Source: Phialocephala subalpina (Eukaryota; Ascomycota; Leotiomycetes; Helotiales; Mollisiaceae). Taken from it: a stretch of 64,000 bases of DNA. Below are positions 11,158 through 23,922 of this stretch, one piece after another. Positions within the stretch are counted from its first letter, which is position 1, and every line of letters starts with the position of its first letter. The notes beneath the pieces were generated by a model. The model was not told where the DNA came from and searched no databases. It saw nothing but the letters and a program-made list of their open reading frames with translations. The position numbers and the translations under genes were made by a program. The stretch lies in the NCBI GenBank assembly GCA_900073065.1, contig FJOG01000001.1, positions 1,830,439 through 1,894,438 of the forward strand, read 5' to 3'.

Positions 11158-13640
11158 CTAACTCCGGCGCAAATACTGACGTGGAACTCGTGATGCTCTG
11201 CTGCTGGAAGAGATGATACGGGTAGCCGAAGGTGAACGAGAGCTTCTCAACGGATCAACACGACGTGCGGGCATTTGACGGTAAGCAGTCATTCTGCGGT
11301 CGCGAGAGGCAGGCTCCATGAATCGTCGAAGTTCACCACCCCAGTTTCGAAATTCGTCCGCGCGATTATCGCTTGCGCCATCAAGTTGAATTGGATCCCT
11401 ACGACTACCGCCGCCACGACCACCAATCTCAACATGGATGGGGTTGGCGCGACCGCCTTGGCGTATGTGAGGCTGTGGGGTGAATGGATTGGTGTGATGG
11501 AAGATTTGGACATCCTCACGGGCGGGTTGAACATATCGTCTTGGTTGTCTTGGTTGGCGACGGGGTGGTGGGCGGATAGAGCTGTCTGATGAATCTTCCT
11601 CGCCTTCAGGCATTGCGTTTGCAACGTAGGTATTGGGAACTGACATGCTATAACCGTAGTTACTCTCATCATCTGGGTGGCCATCGTCGGTGACACTGGC
11701 GCCTCGATCTCTGGTCTCGTAATGCTCATTGTAGTCGGCAGCATAAGTGTTAGGGGCAGCGGCGCTGACGCTGTGGGTGTTGCTGCGGCTTGATGAAACA
11801 CTCATCTCAGTATCACCGTCTCCATCAATGCTAGCACCCTCAACAGCTGAGTACTCATGCGCGCTTTCATCGCCATCGTCCTCGCCAAGGTATTGGTAGT
11901 CGGCAGCGTAGGCATCATATGCACCAAAGTCAGCGTAGGTGGATCCTCTGGCATAACCCTCGCCGTTGTATGTTGGGGTTCGCGAGTGTGGAGTATCCGA
12001 AAGATCTTCTTGAGATTCGTCCTCTTCTTCGTTATAGACTGCAGCATTGCCTCCAATAGTCTCCGTAGTGGTATCACTTCTCTGATCTTCACGCTCTTCC
12101 TCAGTGGTGGCATAACCGCCATACTCGTACTCATCATATGGGGTTTGTGCTTCAATCTCGCTCTCGTTGCCGTTATCCAATGGACTCCAGCCCGCGTTAT
12201 GCAATGCCTGCTCAGCTTCGCTCAGAGTCTCATCGAAATCCGATTCCTGATTGCTATCATCCGAGATGCTCAGCGCATCAGGCACAGCAGGTGGCGGCGG
12301 GGATGACGAATCGAAAGCCCCGGGAATTCGACGACGACGTGATCGACCATTAGAGATAGCGCCGCCCTCATCATCGGATTCAGAGTCTGAAACAAGGTCG
12401 ATCTCTTCACGTTGACGGGGAAGAGCAGGTTCAGGAGTTGCAAGATCGATGAAACGACCGCTGGCTCCTCGCACTGGCTCTCGAGCAGGCTGCTCGTCTC
12501 GCACGACGAAGCCATCAAGAGAATCCGACTCATACTCGCTATCATCAGTGACTCGGCTATCATCTGATCCCGAAACCTCGGAAGCCTCGCTGAGGATTGC
12601 CGGATGATGGAAATGATGAGGGTAGTGAGCAGCGTGGGCGTGGGCCGCAACGAAATGTGGCTGGTCCATGAATCGGCGATGATTGTGCATGTGGGCAAAG
12701 TCTATCTCGACTTCGTCGACGTCCAAGTCAACTGCGATGTTGTCAAGATGCTCATCCTCCTCATCTTCGTCGTAATCGCTATAGGCGTATGGATCCCCGC
12801 CGAATTGTTCTCCACAGACTGTACACAATGGGCCTCCTTCATGCTCATGATTGCAGGTAGGACATCGGAACACACCATCTTCTTCATCGTACATCAATCG
12901 GGCTCCTGCTGGTTTGTTGGGAAACAAGCCCTTGAAAAGGCCCTTGTCGCTCTTATCATTCTCGATTTCAGCAGCCTCTTCCTCACGATTGTGAATGTGC
13001 TGCTCGACACTCTCATCAGTAGGCATAAGGTCTTCGTTCTTTGCGAGGAGTTCGACTATTGTCTTGACCTATACCTTAGTTAGCATGTTTGCTACGAATC
13101 TGAGGGCTTGGTGTACTTACTGTATAATTCTGGGCGGGAACTTGCTTGACAATGGTGCGGCAATCTGGGCATGTCTTTCTATGTCTATGCTGGACGAACC
13201 AGGTGCAAAGGCACTAGAAAGAAGTTAGTTTCAGCCTCGAAATTCATAAAAGTGAAACTAACGCCATAGCAATATGTGTGACCGCAGCCTAAGGTGTAGG
13301 GTTCATATAGCAGCTGAACACATATGGTACAGGTAACTGTAGATTTGATGTGCAACAAGTCGGCCTTGAGTTTGTCACCCCTCTGCGTGCTGAGCTCTTC
13401 GCGTCTTTTGCTCTTGTACAGTTCTGTAGGAGTCGTCTCACGGCTGCCAGACTCGGTGTCTTCTCGGGAGCGCTTCTTCTTGTCCTTCATGCTGTGGGAC
13501 TTTATCGACGCGGACTTGGATGATGGTGGCGTAAGGGAGCTGTGGGAGTAGACGTTCGGGAGGAGGCTGTGATTTTGATTTTGATGGTGATCGGGAGGAT
13601 TTTGGGCAGCCACCGCGTCGACGCGAGGCAGGGAACTCAT
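11158..13640 (-). CDS. RING-type E3 ubiquitin ligase-like protein with long acidic tail
   Basis: Three exons (13640-13263, 13213-13121, 13068-11158) give 793 residues. A C3HC4 RING finger is split by the first intron, with ligands C104, C107, C119, H121, C124, C127, C141 and C144. About 80 residues later a second four-cysteine site (C226, C229, C239, C242) follows a DEEDGVFRC lead and looks like a zinc ribbon. The N-terminal 85 residues are Ser/Lys-rich and probably disordered, with a basic KDKKKRSR stretch that could act as a nuclear signal. Roughly 500 residues after the ribbon are dominated by Asp, Glu and Ser, and the C-terminus is Arg/Ser-rich. RING fingers recruit E2 enzymes, so substrate ubiquitination is the likely activity. 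The acidic tail suggests binding to a basic partner such as histones, which is inference. The start is chosen because it opens the exon holding the RING; an upstream in-frame ATG at 13823 precedes a non-conserved stretch. Confidence 0.88.
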
Positions 13641-14694
13641 GGTGAAAACCAGAGCGGTTAGATATCGTTCGCAATTCTGCAAAAGAGTAGTGAGGAAATT
13701 TGTCCGATTGAGGATCGATGATGTGGTGTTCGCTGTGCGTCGCTGTGTGTCGTGATATTCTTGAGTTGGGGAAGTCGTCAGGCTCGAGAAGGCTGATGGG
13801 CGAAGATCCTCGTCACATCTCAAAAAATGGCGCTAGCGCTAGCCGCCGCCGCATCAAAGTCTGTGTGTGGGGTTTTGGTGAATTTCGACCACAATGCTAA
13901 GCTCACCAACCTCCCCAATTCCAAGTTCACGTTCACATTGTCCTGGCTTGGGGAGATTCTGGTAACAATTTCACCATGGTAAGACTTATCAACAACTTCC
14001 TTCGTTCTTTCAACCATCTTGCCATTGTCCTCCTGCCGGTGGATCTTTCACAGAACACAATAGGCTTAAATCTTTTGTTTCATGATAGGTGAAGAATAGG
14101 TACTATTAACATCTCAAAAAGTGGTTTGAGGCGGTCTTGCTTTGCAGGGTTGTTGGTGGCTTATAATAGGAAGGAGCACTCCAAAAATAATGATTGGTTG
14201 TGGGCTACTGAACTTTGCAACTTCACAACATTGTTAAATACTTCACAGCCAGTTACAATAGTCAGTTTGTGTGGACATTACAGTATTGTTCAGGTTGCTT
14301 TGTTGTCATTATTTTAACTTAACTCACATTGCAGCTTCACTCTGCTGGATGAAGTAGGGAGCAACACGTATTCATTGGTGCATCAAGAAAATGATATTTC
14401 CATTGTGCGTGTGTGACAAAGGTGCAATTTCTCTATCTTCAATTAAAATGATTGTATAGCAAAACGGTACAGGTGCAATTGGACGTAAGATCATCCCCGG
14501 ATCAAGCATTCTACGCTTAAGTGCTCGGACAAGTAAACACTAACATCAACAAGCAGCAGAACGAAGACATTACGAAGCGTGCACGTTTCAGCTATCAAGC
14601 AAGAATCTCAAAAACAACGCCAAGAAAATTCGTGATCATTAACCGCCCCCAACCCCCTACCCAATTTTCATTCTATCAGTGAACAGACAGTTCT
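13641..14694. other. Intergenic, AT-rich, no supported gene
   Basis: This is the upstream region of the RING gene and the downstream flank of the dioxygenase gene. It is AT-rich near 14040-14470 and holds only short unrelated frames. I recognise no RNA gene. Confidence 0.5.
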
Positions 14695-15924
14695 TTACTC
14701 GCCCGTCTTGTGTCTCTTGGGATCATTAGCTTCCACACAGACTTCTGCAAGGCATCCCTTCTTCACCAAAGACTCATCAACAATCTCTTTGTCGAGATGA
14801 GAAAGAGTCTTGATCTCGAAGTCGAGGAAGGACTTGATGGCTTGAACGTCGGTAGCTCCAGCTTTCATCGAGTCCCTGACGTTCTTGAGCATTTGTCGGA
14901 TGCGGGACTCAGCGTTCTCGAGTTGGTACTCGACGGCTTGACCGTAGAGGTCGGACAGATTGGAGATTGGACGGACGGTTTTGAGGACTGTGTCATCGCG
15001 GATGCGGGGGGAGCGGGGTCGGAATGATGTGACCATTGTTACACGCTCTTGGCCTCCGAAAGCTCGGAGGGCTTGGTGATCGATGTAACGTCCTTGGAGG
15101 ACGACAGCACATCCCTGATAAGCCGTTAGTGACGTGCTCTATATGGATGCCATGATGGTGGGAGTTCTTACCTTGCTTGGCCCGCGGACCTTCCTGATCT
15201 CACCAGTGCCGGTTCTCAGTGCAGTCTCGCCTCCAATCATGTTCGTTGTATCGCTCATCATGAGCACGCAGACAAATGGGTAGCTGTCTCTGTGCCAGCC
15301 AACGATAGCTTCATCGTCCATGTTGGCGTCTCTCTTGCTGCCTGGAACAGAGAGGTTGATGTGTCCGATCTCATAGTCCATGACTGGGACAAGCTCAACG
15401 CCAGCGATCTTGGAGACAAGTGCGAGTGTTTCGGGGTGCTTCCATGCTTCGAAGATGAACTTGCCATGCCTGTGACTAGTTAGCAAGCCCTCATATGGGT
15501 ATGGTGAGTGTGCTTACTTGGGAGCATAGCCACGCAACTGTCTGGGAGAAATGTCGGATGTGTAGCTATACTTCTCTTGAACTTCCGGATCGAAGATTTC
15601 CTCTCTCATGATGTTGACCGCTTCTTCGCTGAATAGACGGAATGGTTCTGAGACGGCGACTGGAGATACGCCTTTGCTGGCTGCGAATCCGATGTCTTCC
15701 ATTGTGTGAATGTGTGTTGGTTCCTCGTACTGGAGATGTTTGCTTGGGTTGAAGAGTTTTCCAACGGCTGGGGAGCCATGATCGGCAGCGAGGTACTTGG
15801 CAAAGGAACGCTTCAGTGACTCTTGAGTCTCCTTGGATGATGGGTTGATTCTTGGGGAGTTGACCATCTTGGATGAGAATGGGTCTGGTGTGCCGGCTGG
15901 CTTGTAGACATCAGGAGTAGCCAT
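14695..15924 (-). CDS. 2OG-Fe(II) dioxygenase-like protein
   Basis: Three exons (15924-15518, 15469-15172, 15114-14695) join in frame to 374 residues. The middle exon carries the iron-binding HxD pair H195-R-D197 in a GWHRDSYPF context. The third exon carries the likely distal histidine H248 within GRYIDHQALR, a few residues before an Arg that could hold 2-oxoglutarate. This is the double-stranded beta-helix arrangement of 2-oxoglutarate/Fe(II) oxygenases. The C-terminal 100 residues are helical and charged, ending in a basic KRHKTGE tail. No signal peptide or membrane segment is seen, so the protein is probably cytosolic or nuclear. The substrate is unknown; these proteins are usually annotated only as Fe2OG dioxygenase-domain proteins in filamentous fungi. 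The family assignment rests on motifs seen by eye. Confidence 0.8.
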
Positions 15925-17926
15925 TGTTCTTAAGTATGAGTTGATATGGATTTGTCTCTGCGTTATGTTAGTAACGGCGTTAAACTGGAGGTTAGCTGAT
16001 AAGCAATGAACAGAGAGTGCAGACTTTGGACTTTATGTCCTTGAAGCTCTGGGTGTGGGAGATACTTCTGCCTTTAGAAGTGCAGTGTATGCTTGCAGTG
16101 AAGCCTTTAACTATGCGAGTAGCATGAAAGGGAGTATAGGGGTAGCCGAAGAGATGCGATCTCGGCTCCTGCACCTCTCAAAGGGGGCGCGAGATGCAAA
16201 TCGAGGAGGTTCGCTCGTGTGACTTAAGAATGTGAAGTGAACTTACGAAAGAGCTGAGCTCAAGCGATAAGCAGAAGAGTTTGCTCGTTTGAGAAGCTGG
16301 AAAGACTTTGGAGTTTGGCTTCTGTGATACCAGTGTGAATGAGACAGTGAAATAAAGTTTGAGGTTGTTGATGTTCGGCCTTGAGTTGGCGCCCGCTCTT
16401 TCTTATATCTGATAACACTTAAGGACCTTCAACGTAGACTATACCCTTCCCCAGCGCTTGACCTCTGAAGTAAACAATCCAATCTTGGAAATACGCTACG
16501 GAAAGATCAACCGTGATTCTTGCACTTCCTTGATGCTTCGGTCCTGTCAGCCCTGGCTGGATTCCTCCACACCTTTCTTGCATCAAATGCTGCCCATCTC
16601 AGATGATTCTTGAGCCAGAAGTGTGGAGAAAGTCTCACGATGTTCGCGTGTGCCAACCGTGACGAAGCCGCCTTATCGATGAACTTACCTCACTCGTCGA
16701 TCTGTATTCCTGGCCGTGATACTGGATCGTTCTGCCAATGTCACGGACAAGGACGACACGCAGATTCCCGTACTAGCCGGAGGCATGTCCAGGGTTTCAT
16801 CGTGGCGATTGAGATATTGCATGGAAAGGGTTCCTGTAAATGGATAGGACCGGATAATTGGCAACGTGCACTATACCGAGATAATTACAAAGTTCAGTGC
16901 CTGCTCTGTTTGGCATGCCAATCGGCAGCTCTGGGAACGGTTCTCGACCGCCACAGGCACAGGGGGGGGGAGGGATGTTGAACCCATCGGGAAGCGTCAT
17001 CGTCGGCAGTCTCTCACATGTCTTGTTCAAGCTGAGGTCGAATTACCAAAGTTCACAGATTGACGCTAACTGTGGAGACAAATAGGAGCAAGAGTGGAGG
17101 AGAACAAAGATAGGTGTGGAGGGCTAATGAATCATATCTCGGTCCAGAGCGGGGAGACATCTGAGTGCTAGGACGTATGGACTTATTTTCCCAATATGGA
17201 AGGAAATCGACTAGTGCGAACCTATCGCTTGACATTGCTGTGCATAGGACGCCGTTAACGGACGCATGCTCGAGCTGACAGTTTGGTGAAAACTATCGAG
17301 GACGTTCGTGTCGAGCGAGACCAGCTACAGGCCATCACAGGATTCGACATATCAGCCCACAATCTGCTGCATCTTGCAGACTGGCAAGCCAAGCGGAGAG
17401 CCTTCCCAACGCCCAACGGTGTTCGTGAGGCCAAGAATGCGCAATGGATAGGTAACCGCCTTTGAGGAGTCTTTGCAGGCCTTGAGGCATGGTCTTGAGC
17501 GACTGGAACGCCAGCTCATCACCAAAGCCAACCCAAAGAGATAAGGCATTGGACTTCCATCCCCGTCCCAGGCTCACTGGAGCTTGAGTAAAGTGGCGGT
17601 CTGCCCCGCTTTCGATGCTGGACAGACTCCTCGGGGTTTCGTTCCAAGACGGCGAGGCTGGGGAATCCCCTACTGCCAGCCTTGCTCAGAAAAAGAAAGA
17701 TTAGAAGATACTCGTACAGTGCTGGTGCTTCCCAAAACAACAAGAGACAACGAACGACGTCGTCGTCGATGCTCCTGCAAAGTCATCTTTAGGCCCTGCT
17801 CGGTCGGCCGATAAGGTTTAGGCTAAGCCGTGCCAAGACTCGGCTAGTTTTGTTTTTAGCCTTGCTTCACTCTTCCAGAACAGTTCTATCAACCAACAGC
17901 AGAACCTCTGAACAGAAATCAGAGCC
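15925..17926. other. Intergenic, no supported gene
   Basis: About 2 kb without a convincing coding region. The part next to the dioxygenase start is probably its promoter and leader. A run of nine G lies near 16961-16969. The short frames on both strands between 16.6 and 17.8 kb overlap each other and have no motif or splice partner. Confidence 0.5.
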
Positions 17927-18575
17927 ATGTCGTCGAATGGGACTCCCGAAGAGAATCCATGGGACGCTAAGACCAGTCAGACGTTCGAAAAGTATGCACT
18001 CTCCTTCGTTGCTCCTTCAAAACAAGAGAGTGGCAACTTCGCCTTCTGAGCTTAGCTGATATCGATTCGTGTAGTAAACGTCCAGGGGAGTACTTCGACC
18101 CATGCCAGGAAGCAGCGTCAAGGAGTCTGAAATGTCTTCATCGTAATGGTGGTGATCGGGAGATGTGTACGGATTATTTTCAGTAGGTGTTTGATCGACG
18201 TCTTCGGAGAGCTTTCTGCGCCCGACGTGCAATGCTGACCTCGCCGTCCAGGGCGTATCGGGATTGCAAACAGCAATGGGTCAGTGTTTCTCACAATTGG
18301 CACCTTTTGTTATCACATTCTATCTCGATTGCGTGGCGTTTGAAGCTCGTTAATGCGGGAAGCATTGGGGCTTGAGGAGGGATGTTTCGCGGACCTTATG
18401 GCTTCGAATGCTTCAACTATCCAGACTTTGGCTACTGGAAACTTCAAGTACACAGCTTGGACGCTCAGCCAAATTTCTTTTTTTGCTATTATAGATCGAA
18501 CAAATGCTAACACTATGCTAGCTCACGGCAAGGAAGGAGGCGAAGCGGAAGGAAGGAAAGGGATGGTTCTCGTGA
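17927..18575 (+). CDS. COX23: Cox23, mitochondrial twin CX9C protein
   Basis: Four short exons (17927-17991, 18075-18182, 18252-18279, 18522-18575) join in frame to 84 residues. The product has two CX9C motifs, C32-C42 and C53-C63, in an EYFDPC...[10 protein letters not shown]...YRDC frame characteristic of the Cox23/CHCHD7 family. The C-terminus is lysine-rich. In yeast the protein sits in the intermembrane space, is imported by the Mia40 disulfide relay and is needed for cytochrome c oxidase assembly, alongside Cox17. The third exon is only 28 nt and the last intron is 242 nt, so no long open frame marks this gene. All four introns/exon joins use GT..AG with preserved frame, and both motifs appear only after splicing, which makes the model strong. 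Confidence 0.93.
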
Positions 18576-19081
18576 ACGGCATATAAAAGCTCGAGGGGTC
18601 TTGACTGTAAAACATGTATTCCACATTGTAACATAGCTCACTCAAGAGCAATTTCGTGAATGATGGCTTGTGTTACGGGCATCAAGTTCAGAGAGTTATT
18701 CCTAGACTCGTCTTGATAAGTCTTCGGTGAATTTCGTTGGCGAAAGTGAAATGCCTACAAAGCTATTCGGCACTCCTTTCCGAAGAGTTGGATAAGGCAG
18801 AGAGATAAATAAAGCAAAATATTTCAAGTGATTAAGTCAACTCCAACTATCATTCCTTCCCTAAGGTGCCGCTAGTTTCTCGGTTCGGCAAGATTTGCGA
18901 ACGGCCGATTTTCATGCACAATATTTTTCCTTAGCCGTTGCGAACACTCTATTGCGACCGGGTCAACGAGTTTTGATATCCAATCCTAGACCGTCTTCTA
19001 GCGGATAAAATCACAAGCCTGTTCCCGAACTTACACGCCTCGTTCAGTGGGGCCTCGAGGGGCCCAGTGCGAAAACGCACA
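18576..19081. other. Intergenic between COX23 and NAA25
   Basis: About 500 bp holding the 3' flank of COX23 and the promoter of NAA25. I see no separate gene or strong repeat. Confidence 0.6.
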
Positions 19082-22000
19082 ATGGACAATCTTCAAGACC
19101 GACAGGATGTTCCAATCTGGAACGCGGTGGAGGCTAAGAACTACAAACAAGCTCTGAAACTTGTGGATAAGAGATTAGCAAAGAAACCTACAGATTATCT
19201 CGAGGTACGTAACACGCACCAGATTTGCGCTGAAACCTTCTCTGCCCTTGCTGTGCGGAGGTCTGAGGACGGTCACGTGCTGCACACTTTTTTGATAAAA
19301 AAGCTAACATTCAATACAGGCTGTGAAGACCTATATCCGATCGCTTTTACCTCAGGCCTCAGAGAAATCGGCTGTTTTCATTCACTTGGAAGAGCTCGTA
19401 AACAGGAAATCAAGTCTCTCAGATCTAGCTGCCATCGATTTATATGAAGACGCTTTTGAAGAAGTCCTGCCAGGAGCTCGAGAAAGCTGGATTAAGACTA
19501 TCGGAGAGCTTAGATGGCAATGTGTCAAAACTCTTCCCAAGCAAGAAGACATTTGTCTAAAGTGCTTTCGAGCATGTCTCGACAGAGACGATCTGGACCA
19601 CGCTCGACAGGTATGTCATTATTATTATTCCACTCATGATGCTGTACTTTTCAATCACACCAACAAGATTGCTAACTTTCCGTTCAAAGATTGCCAATAG
19701 CCTTGAAAAGAACTTTCCCAAAAGTCACTCATACATATTTTGGAATATAACCTCTATGTTCTTGTTTGCCGTGAGTTCCCAGGTACTGCACTAGAATGTC
19801 TTACTGACAAAAGCCAGTCATCCCCACAATGTCCTGAAAGCCAAAAGAGAATATGGGGAGGTCTGTCATCCGGTCAGATTGGCAAGTTGGCCGCTGCTAC
19901 CAGAGAAGCCACCGTGAGCAGCAACTTCGAAATCGAACAACGTGGTCGTGGTTAATGGTAAATTAGGATTTGAAACAACTGCCAGTCAGGTCCATTCAAA
20001 CACCACAAGAGCTGTTGCTTTTGGATAGGATTACAGAAACTTTCGGACAGCCAGATCAACGGCTAGAATACTTGCAAGATCTTCATCTAGGACCAGAATC
20101 AGCCGTGGCTAAAGGTGACTGGGCACTGTGGATACTGAAACTGAAGTTGATGAGAGAAGCCAATCGATGGCAGGAACTCTTCGATCTCTGTGGGACCTTG
20201 CTCAAACGAGCACGCGAAGCGAATGATTCCAATCAACTTGCAGAAGCTTCATTCAGTGATTGGATTGTGTGGGAAGCCTACTTAAAGTCAGCAAGCAAGC
20301 TTGAAAGCCATAAGTAAGTGGATGAGTCCCGACACTCAACCTTTTCACTGACCATAGAATAGATACTATGACCAGATACGTGCTGAAGTCGAAGCGCATT
20401 TAGACCCAGCATGCAAGATCGACAAGGCCTGGAAGAGAAATGCATCATTGGCATCAGTCAAATTGACATTTGCAAGCTCGACTGCATTTTCCCAAAATCA
20501 TTCGGCAGCAAACGGAGAAGTCGCTGAACTCCCACCTCGACTGAGCGCTGTGGTTCAATACTTGCAAAAGTATGGCGATGCCAATACCGCGTACGATGAC
20601 CTCAGACAGTATGTTGAGGCTCTGGAGTCGAATGAGCGTGCTCGGCTGTTAATTATGCTGGACGCAAATACTGGATTGGAAAGGCCACAGCAACCGATTG
20701 GACCATCTGAACCCGAAGCCAAAAGTAAAAGCGAGGTTCCAAAGGTCAGTTTTCCGTGTTTGCAGCCATTTGGGCTATGTTCTGACTCAAATTTCAGTTA
20801 TCTACAGCTGACCAGATTACGAGAGCTATAAACAGATTTAAGCTTAAGTATCTTGTCATGTGCAGCATCCCAGAGCACGAACGTAAACAGAGTCTGGAAG
20901 CAAAACCCGACTTCAAGTGTATCACTTGCAAGGGTAGTTGTGGCATATTCTGCCAGGCTTGTTTAGAAAAGCTTGCAGAGGAATCCATCAACTCCTACCA
21001 AATTGCTGTCAACGACGATGGGCAAATTACAAAGTCACTCCTTACCACCGATCGACATCCTGCCGATGACCTCTGCGTCCTAACAGCAATGTGCTTGATC
21101 AAACTCGCACTTATTGACACAAGCTCTGTTTCCGAGAATCTCAGCAATTCGCGAACGACTTATTTGCTTCAAGCCACGGTACTTCTGGAATCTGCCTGGC
21201 CACGCTCCAAGTCTAATTTCCAACTATCTCTAATGCTTGTCCGACTATATTCGTACTTCGGATGTGGTTCACTTGCAATGAGAGCCTTCCAGCGTCTATT
21301 CCTGAAACAAATCCAGCTCGACACTTTGTCATACACAATGTTCGACAGAATATCGTCTTTTCATCCTCATCCGATCAGCGACTCCTCGGACGGGCCTTCA
21401 CAAACCCGGACTCTCATTGAGCAGCTCCAGAAACAGCAACAGTTGTATAAGAAGTCTCGTGAACACATTAACAAGAATAACTGGTTGGCATTCAAACATG
21501 GGAGCTACAACGCAATATTTGAGTTCAGAGAGGTGACCCAGAAGTTGTCTCATAGCTTTTCTGCTGTCATGTCGGTTATTGAAAACAACAAGATCCATCG
21601 ATTTACCACGAACACTGTTCCAGCCAGTGCCATTTCTCAGATGCATGATTTGATTCGTAAGTATTGAAGCCAAACGTACCCGAACAATGCTAATCAGCAA
21701 CTAGCCGCTGATATCGATAGCCCGGAGACCACTTTATCCGACAACAACGACTACGAAACTTTCCCCAACTACGAAAGCAGCCTCGCACCAACCTTCGAAG
21801 AGCTCAGTCGCTTCATCCCTGGTCCTGCCGTACGTCACATCACACTTCCCAATCCCTCCGTATGACCTCTTCACACTCAACTAACATGACTCAGGAAACC
21901 CGATACCGGCTCAACCTCCTCTCCGAAAAGATATCCCTTATCGTAGACCCATCCCCCGAACTAAGCGGTGAAAAAACCATCCTCGAACAATCATTGAAGC

Positions 22001-22656
22001 AAACTCTTGATTCCCAAAAGCAGAGTTGGGCTGCGTCCTCGAAAAGTGGAGTGGGCTCCAAATCTATGACTCGAGCAGAACAGCTGGCGGGCCATGCTTA
22101 TCGTGCTATGAGACTTATCATCACTGAGTCTTGTGACCAGGCGCTTTGGGCGAAAGGAGATTTCAAGAGTAGATTGGAAGGCCATAACAGCGAGCTTCGC
22201 GAGCGGCTTGAAGAGCTGGCTGGGTTACTTGAGGAGATGGAGGCTGTGGTGCCTGCTTTCCAGGACACGCTGAATGCGGTTTATACGGCGTATGAGGTTG
22301 GGAGGACTGCTGTTTACTTCTGCAGATTCCTGAATGGGAAGGGTAAGACTGTTTATGAGACGCAGACAGAAGCGAGTAAGAAGATTGGTGAAGCTGCTGA
22401 GCGATTGATACAAGTTGTTGTGGAGAAGTGTGCGGTTGTTAAGAAGGGATTGGATGAGGGTGGTTGGATTGATAAGGTTCTTGAGAGTGTGTTTCCTGAG
22501 TCTGAGCAGCCTGGATTCCCTTCAGCGTTACTGGTTGAGGCAGTGAGACAGGTTCCTGATGAGGTATTCATGGAGGAATGGGCTGGTGAGGTTGTTGAGA
22601 GTTGGAAAGAGTCTGCTGCTGGCTTCTCGTATATGAAGATGCCTTCCAAAGCATAG
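19082..22656 (+). CDS. NAA25: NatB N-terminal acetyltransferase auxiliary subunit (Mdm20/NAA25)
   Basis: Nine exons (19082-19204, 19320-19610, 19690-19770, 19818-19913, 19967-20313, 20363-20744, 20798-21656, 21705-21829, 21895-22656) give 1021 residues, normal for the family. The protein is a helical TPR-like solenoid. It opens IWNAVEAKNYKQALKLVDKRL and continues with the family's long middle region and the FKHGSYNAIFEFREV segment near residue 700. Mdm20/NAA25 is the ribosome-anchoring partner of the catalytic subunit Naa20. NatB acetylates N-termini starting Met-Asp, Met-Glu, Met-Asn or Met-Gln, including actin and tropomyosin, and so affects actin cables and mitochondrial inheritance. An upstream in-frame ATG at 19067 would add five residues. 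The fourth intron (19914-19966) is assigned by consensus; its flanking peptides fit the family but are the least certain join. Confidence 0.9.
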
Positions 22657-22826
22657 CGGGTTTGGAAAAGGGGTACAAATAGCAAACTGAAAAAGCACTC
22701 GGACTTCCAAGCACCGCATCCTTCCCCTCCCATCTTCTCTCTTCACACATATCACAAGCACAAAATCACAGGGTTTCCACGCCTCATGAAAATCAACGCA
22801 AATTCATTCCTCATAAATGCATCAGT

Positions 22827-23468
22827 TTACAACATATCCTCCTCCACCGCCTTCCTTGCTTGTATCCTAAGAGCCATCTGCGTCCTCTCCTCCCTCAACG
22901 TAACGTAAATCCAAAACCACGTAATCATCTCCACAAATGCCCACGTAAATAGTACCCTATTCTTTAACCCTTCTCCCCATGAGCTGGGGGTGTATGACTT
23001 TGTGGAGTATAAAGGCGAGGTATCGGCGAAGAGGTAGGAGTAGGCGGCAAGGAGGGAGAAGAGGAGGAAGCGGACGGGAGCTGAGTTTTGTCAGTCGAGT
23101 TGTGGGGAAAGAGGGAGATGGGGAGGGGAGGGGAGGAAGCACCTTGGGAGCCCCAGAAGTATTGGGAGATTTCTTCGGGGAGGGAGACGGAGACGAGGTC
23201 GGTGATACCGACTACGAGGAGGAGGGCAGAGAGGAAAGCTAGTGGTGGTGATTGTGTTTCGAAAGAACGTGTATTTGGCTACGGAAACGTTAGTAAATTG
23301 CAACAAATTCATTTACAGAGGGTTGTGTACCAAACCCATAGCTTCCCCAATAATGAACACAAGCGTCTGGTCCGCGATAGCTCCAGGGGAAGTGAGGAAG
23401 AAGTACGCAAGCGTTATATGGAAAAGTGAGAGCGAGGTGATGATCGTTGCTGCGGATATGAGCGCCAT
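22827..23468 (-). CDS. ILM1: Ilm1 family membrane protein
   Basis: Three exons (23468-23331, 23278-23143, 23080-22827) give 175 residues. Exon 1 reads MALISAATI then SLFHITLAYFFLTSP, the family's first membrane helix and signature. Exon 2 adds a second helix rich in Ala, Leu and Val, then ISQYFWGSQ. Exon 3 adds two more helices with a conserved WAFVEMITWFWIYVTLREER end. About four membrane segments are predicted by eye. Yeast Ilm1 (increased loss of mitochondrial DNA) is an ER/mitochondria-associated membrane protein linked to mtDNA maintenance; its biochemical role is unclear. It is tail-to-tail with NAA25 (170 bp apart) and head-to-head with CDC43. An in-frame ATG at 23537 exists, but the extra residues are polar and unlike the family start. 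Confidence 0.88.
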
Positions 23469-23922
23469 ATTGAAGTTGAAGAATTGGCGGAGATCTGGGT
23501 TGGTGTTGGTTTTATGTAGGTCCCACGATGTGGTCATATGCAGCTGTCACTTTTTGAAAGTTTTTGGGCTGAAACATGAATGAGCTCACGGGACGCACAG
23601 ACCAAGGGACTTAAATAAGGTTGCATTGTTTCTCCGATATCCGTGACAGGGGTAGAAGTTTGTCGTAGCTTGGGCTGTTTGAATTAGCTCGGGGTGAAGA
23701 TTCATGATGTTCAACACGAAGGTGATCAGAATGGTCGAAGGGATGCACGATTCTGCATAAACTTCGTATAGCTTTCAAGGAGGTAGTTCCCCACCATGAC
23801 AGAGTCAAGTAGCCTTTCATTGCGCTGATTCTTCAGTTTGTTTTTCCCAGCTTGGACATTCTACATCGAATTGACCCCTCTCTCAATTCTCGACTTTTTT
23901 CACTCCGACACCTTTTAAGAAC
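23469..23922. promoter_or_regulatory. Divergent promoter region of ILM1 and CDC43
   Basis: This 454-bp spacer separates two divergently transcribed genes, so both promoters must lie here. The CDC43 side ends in a pyrimidine-rich stretch, common upstream of fungal start codons. I see no obvious binding-site array. Confidence 0.5.
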
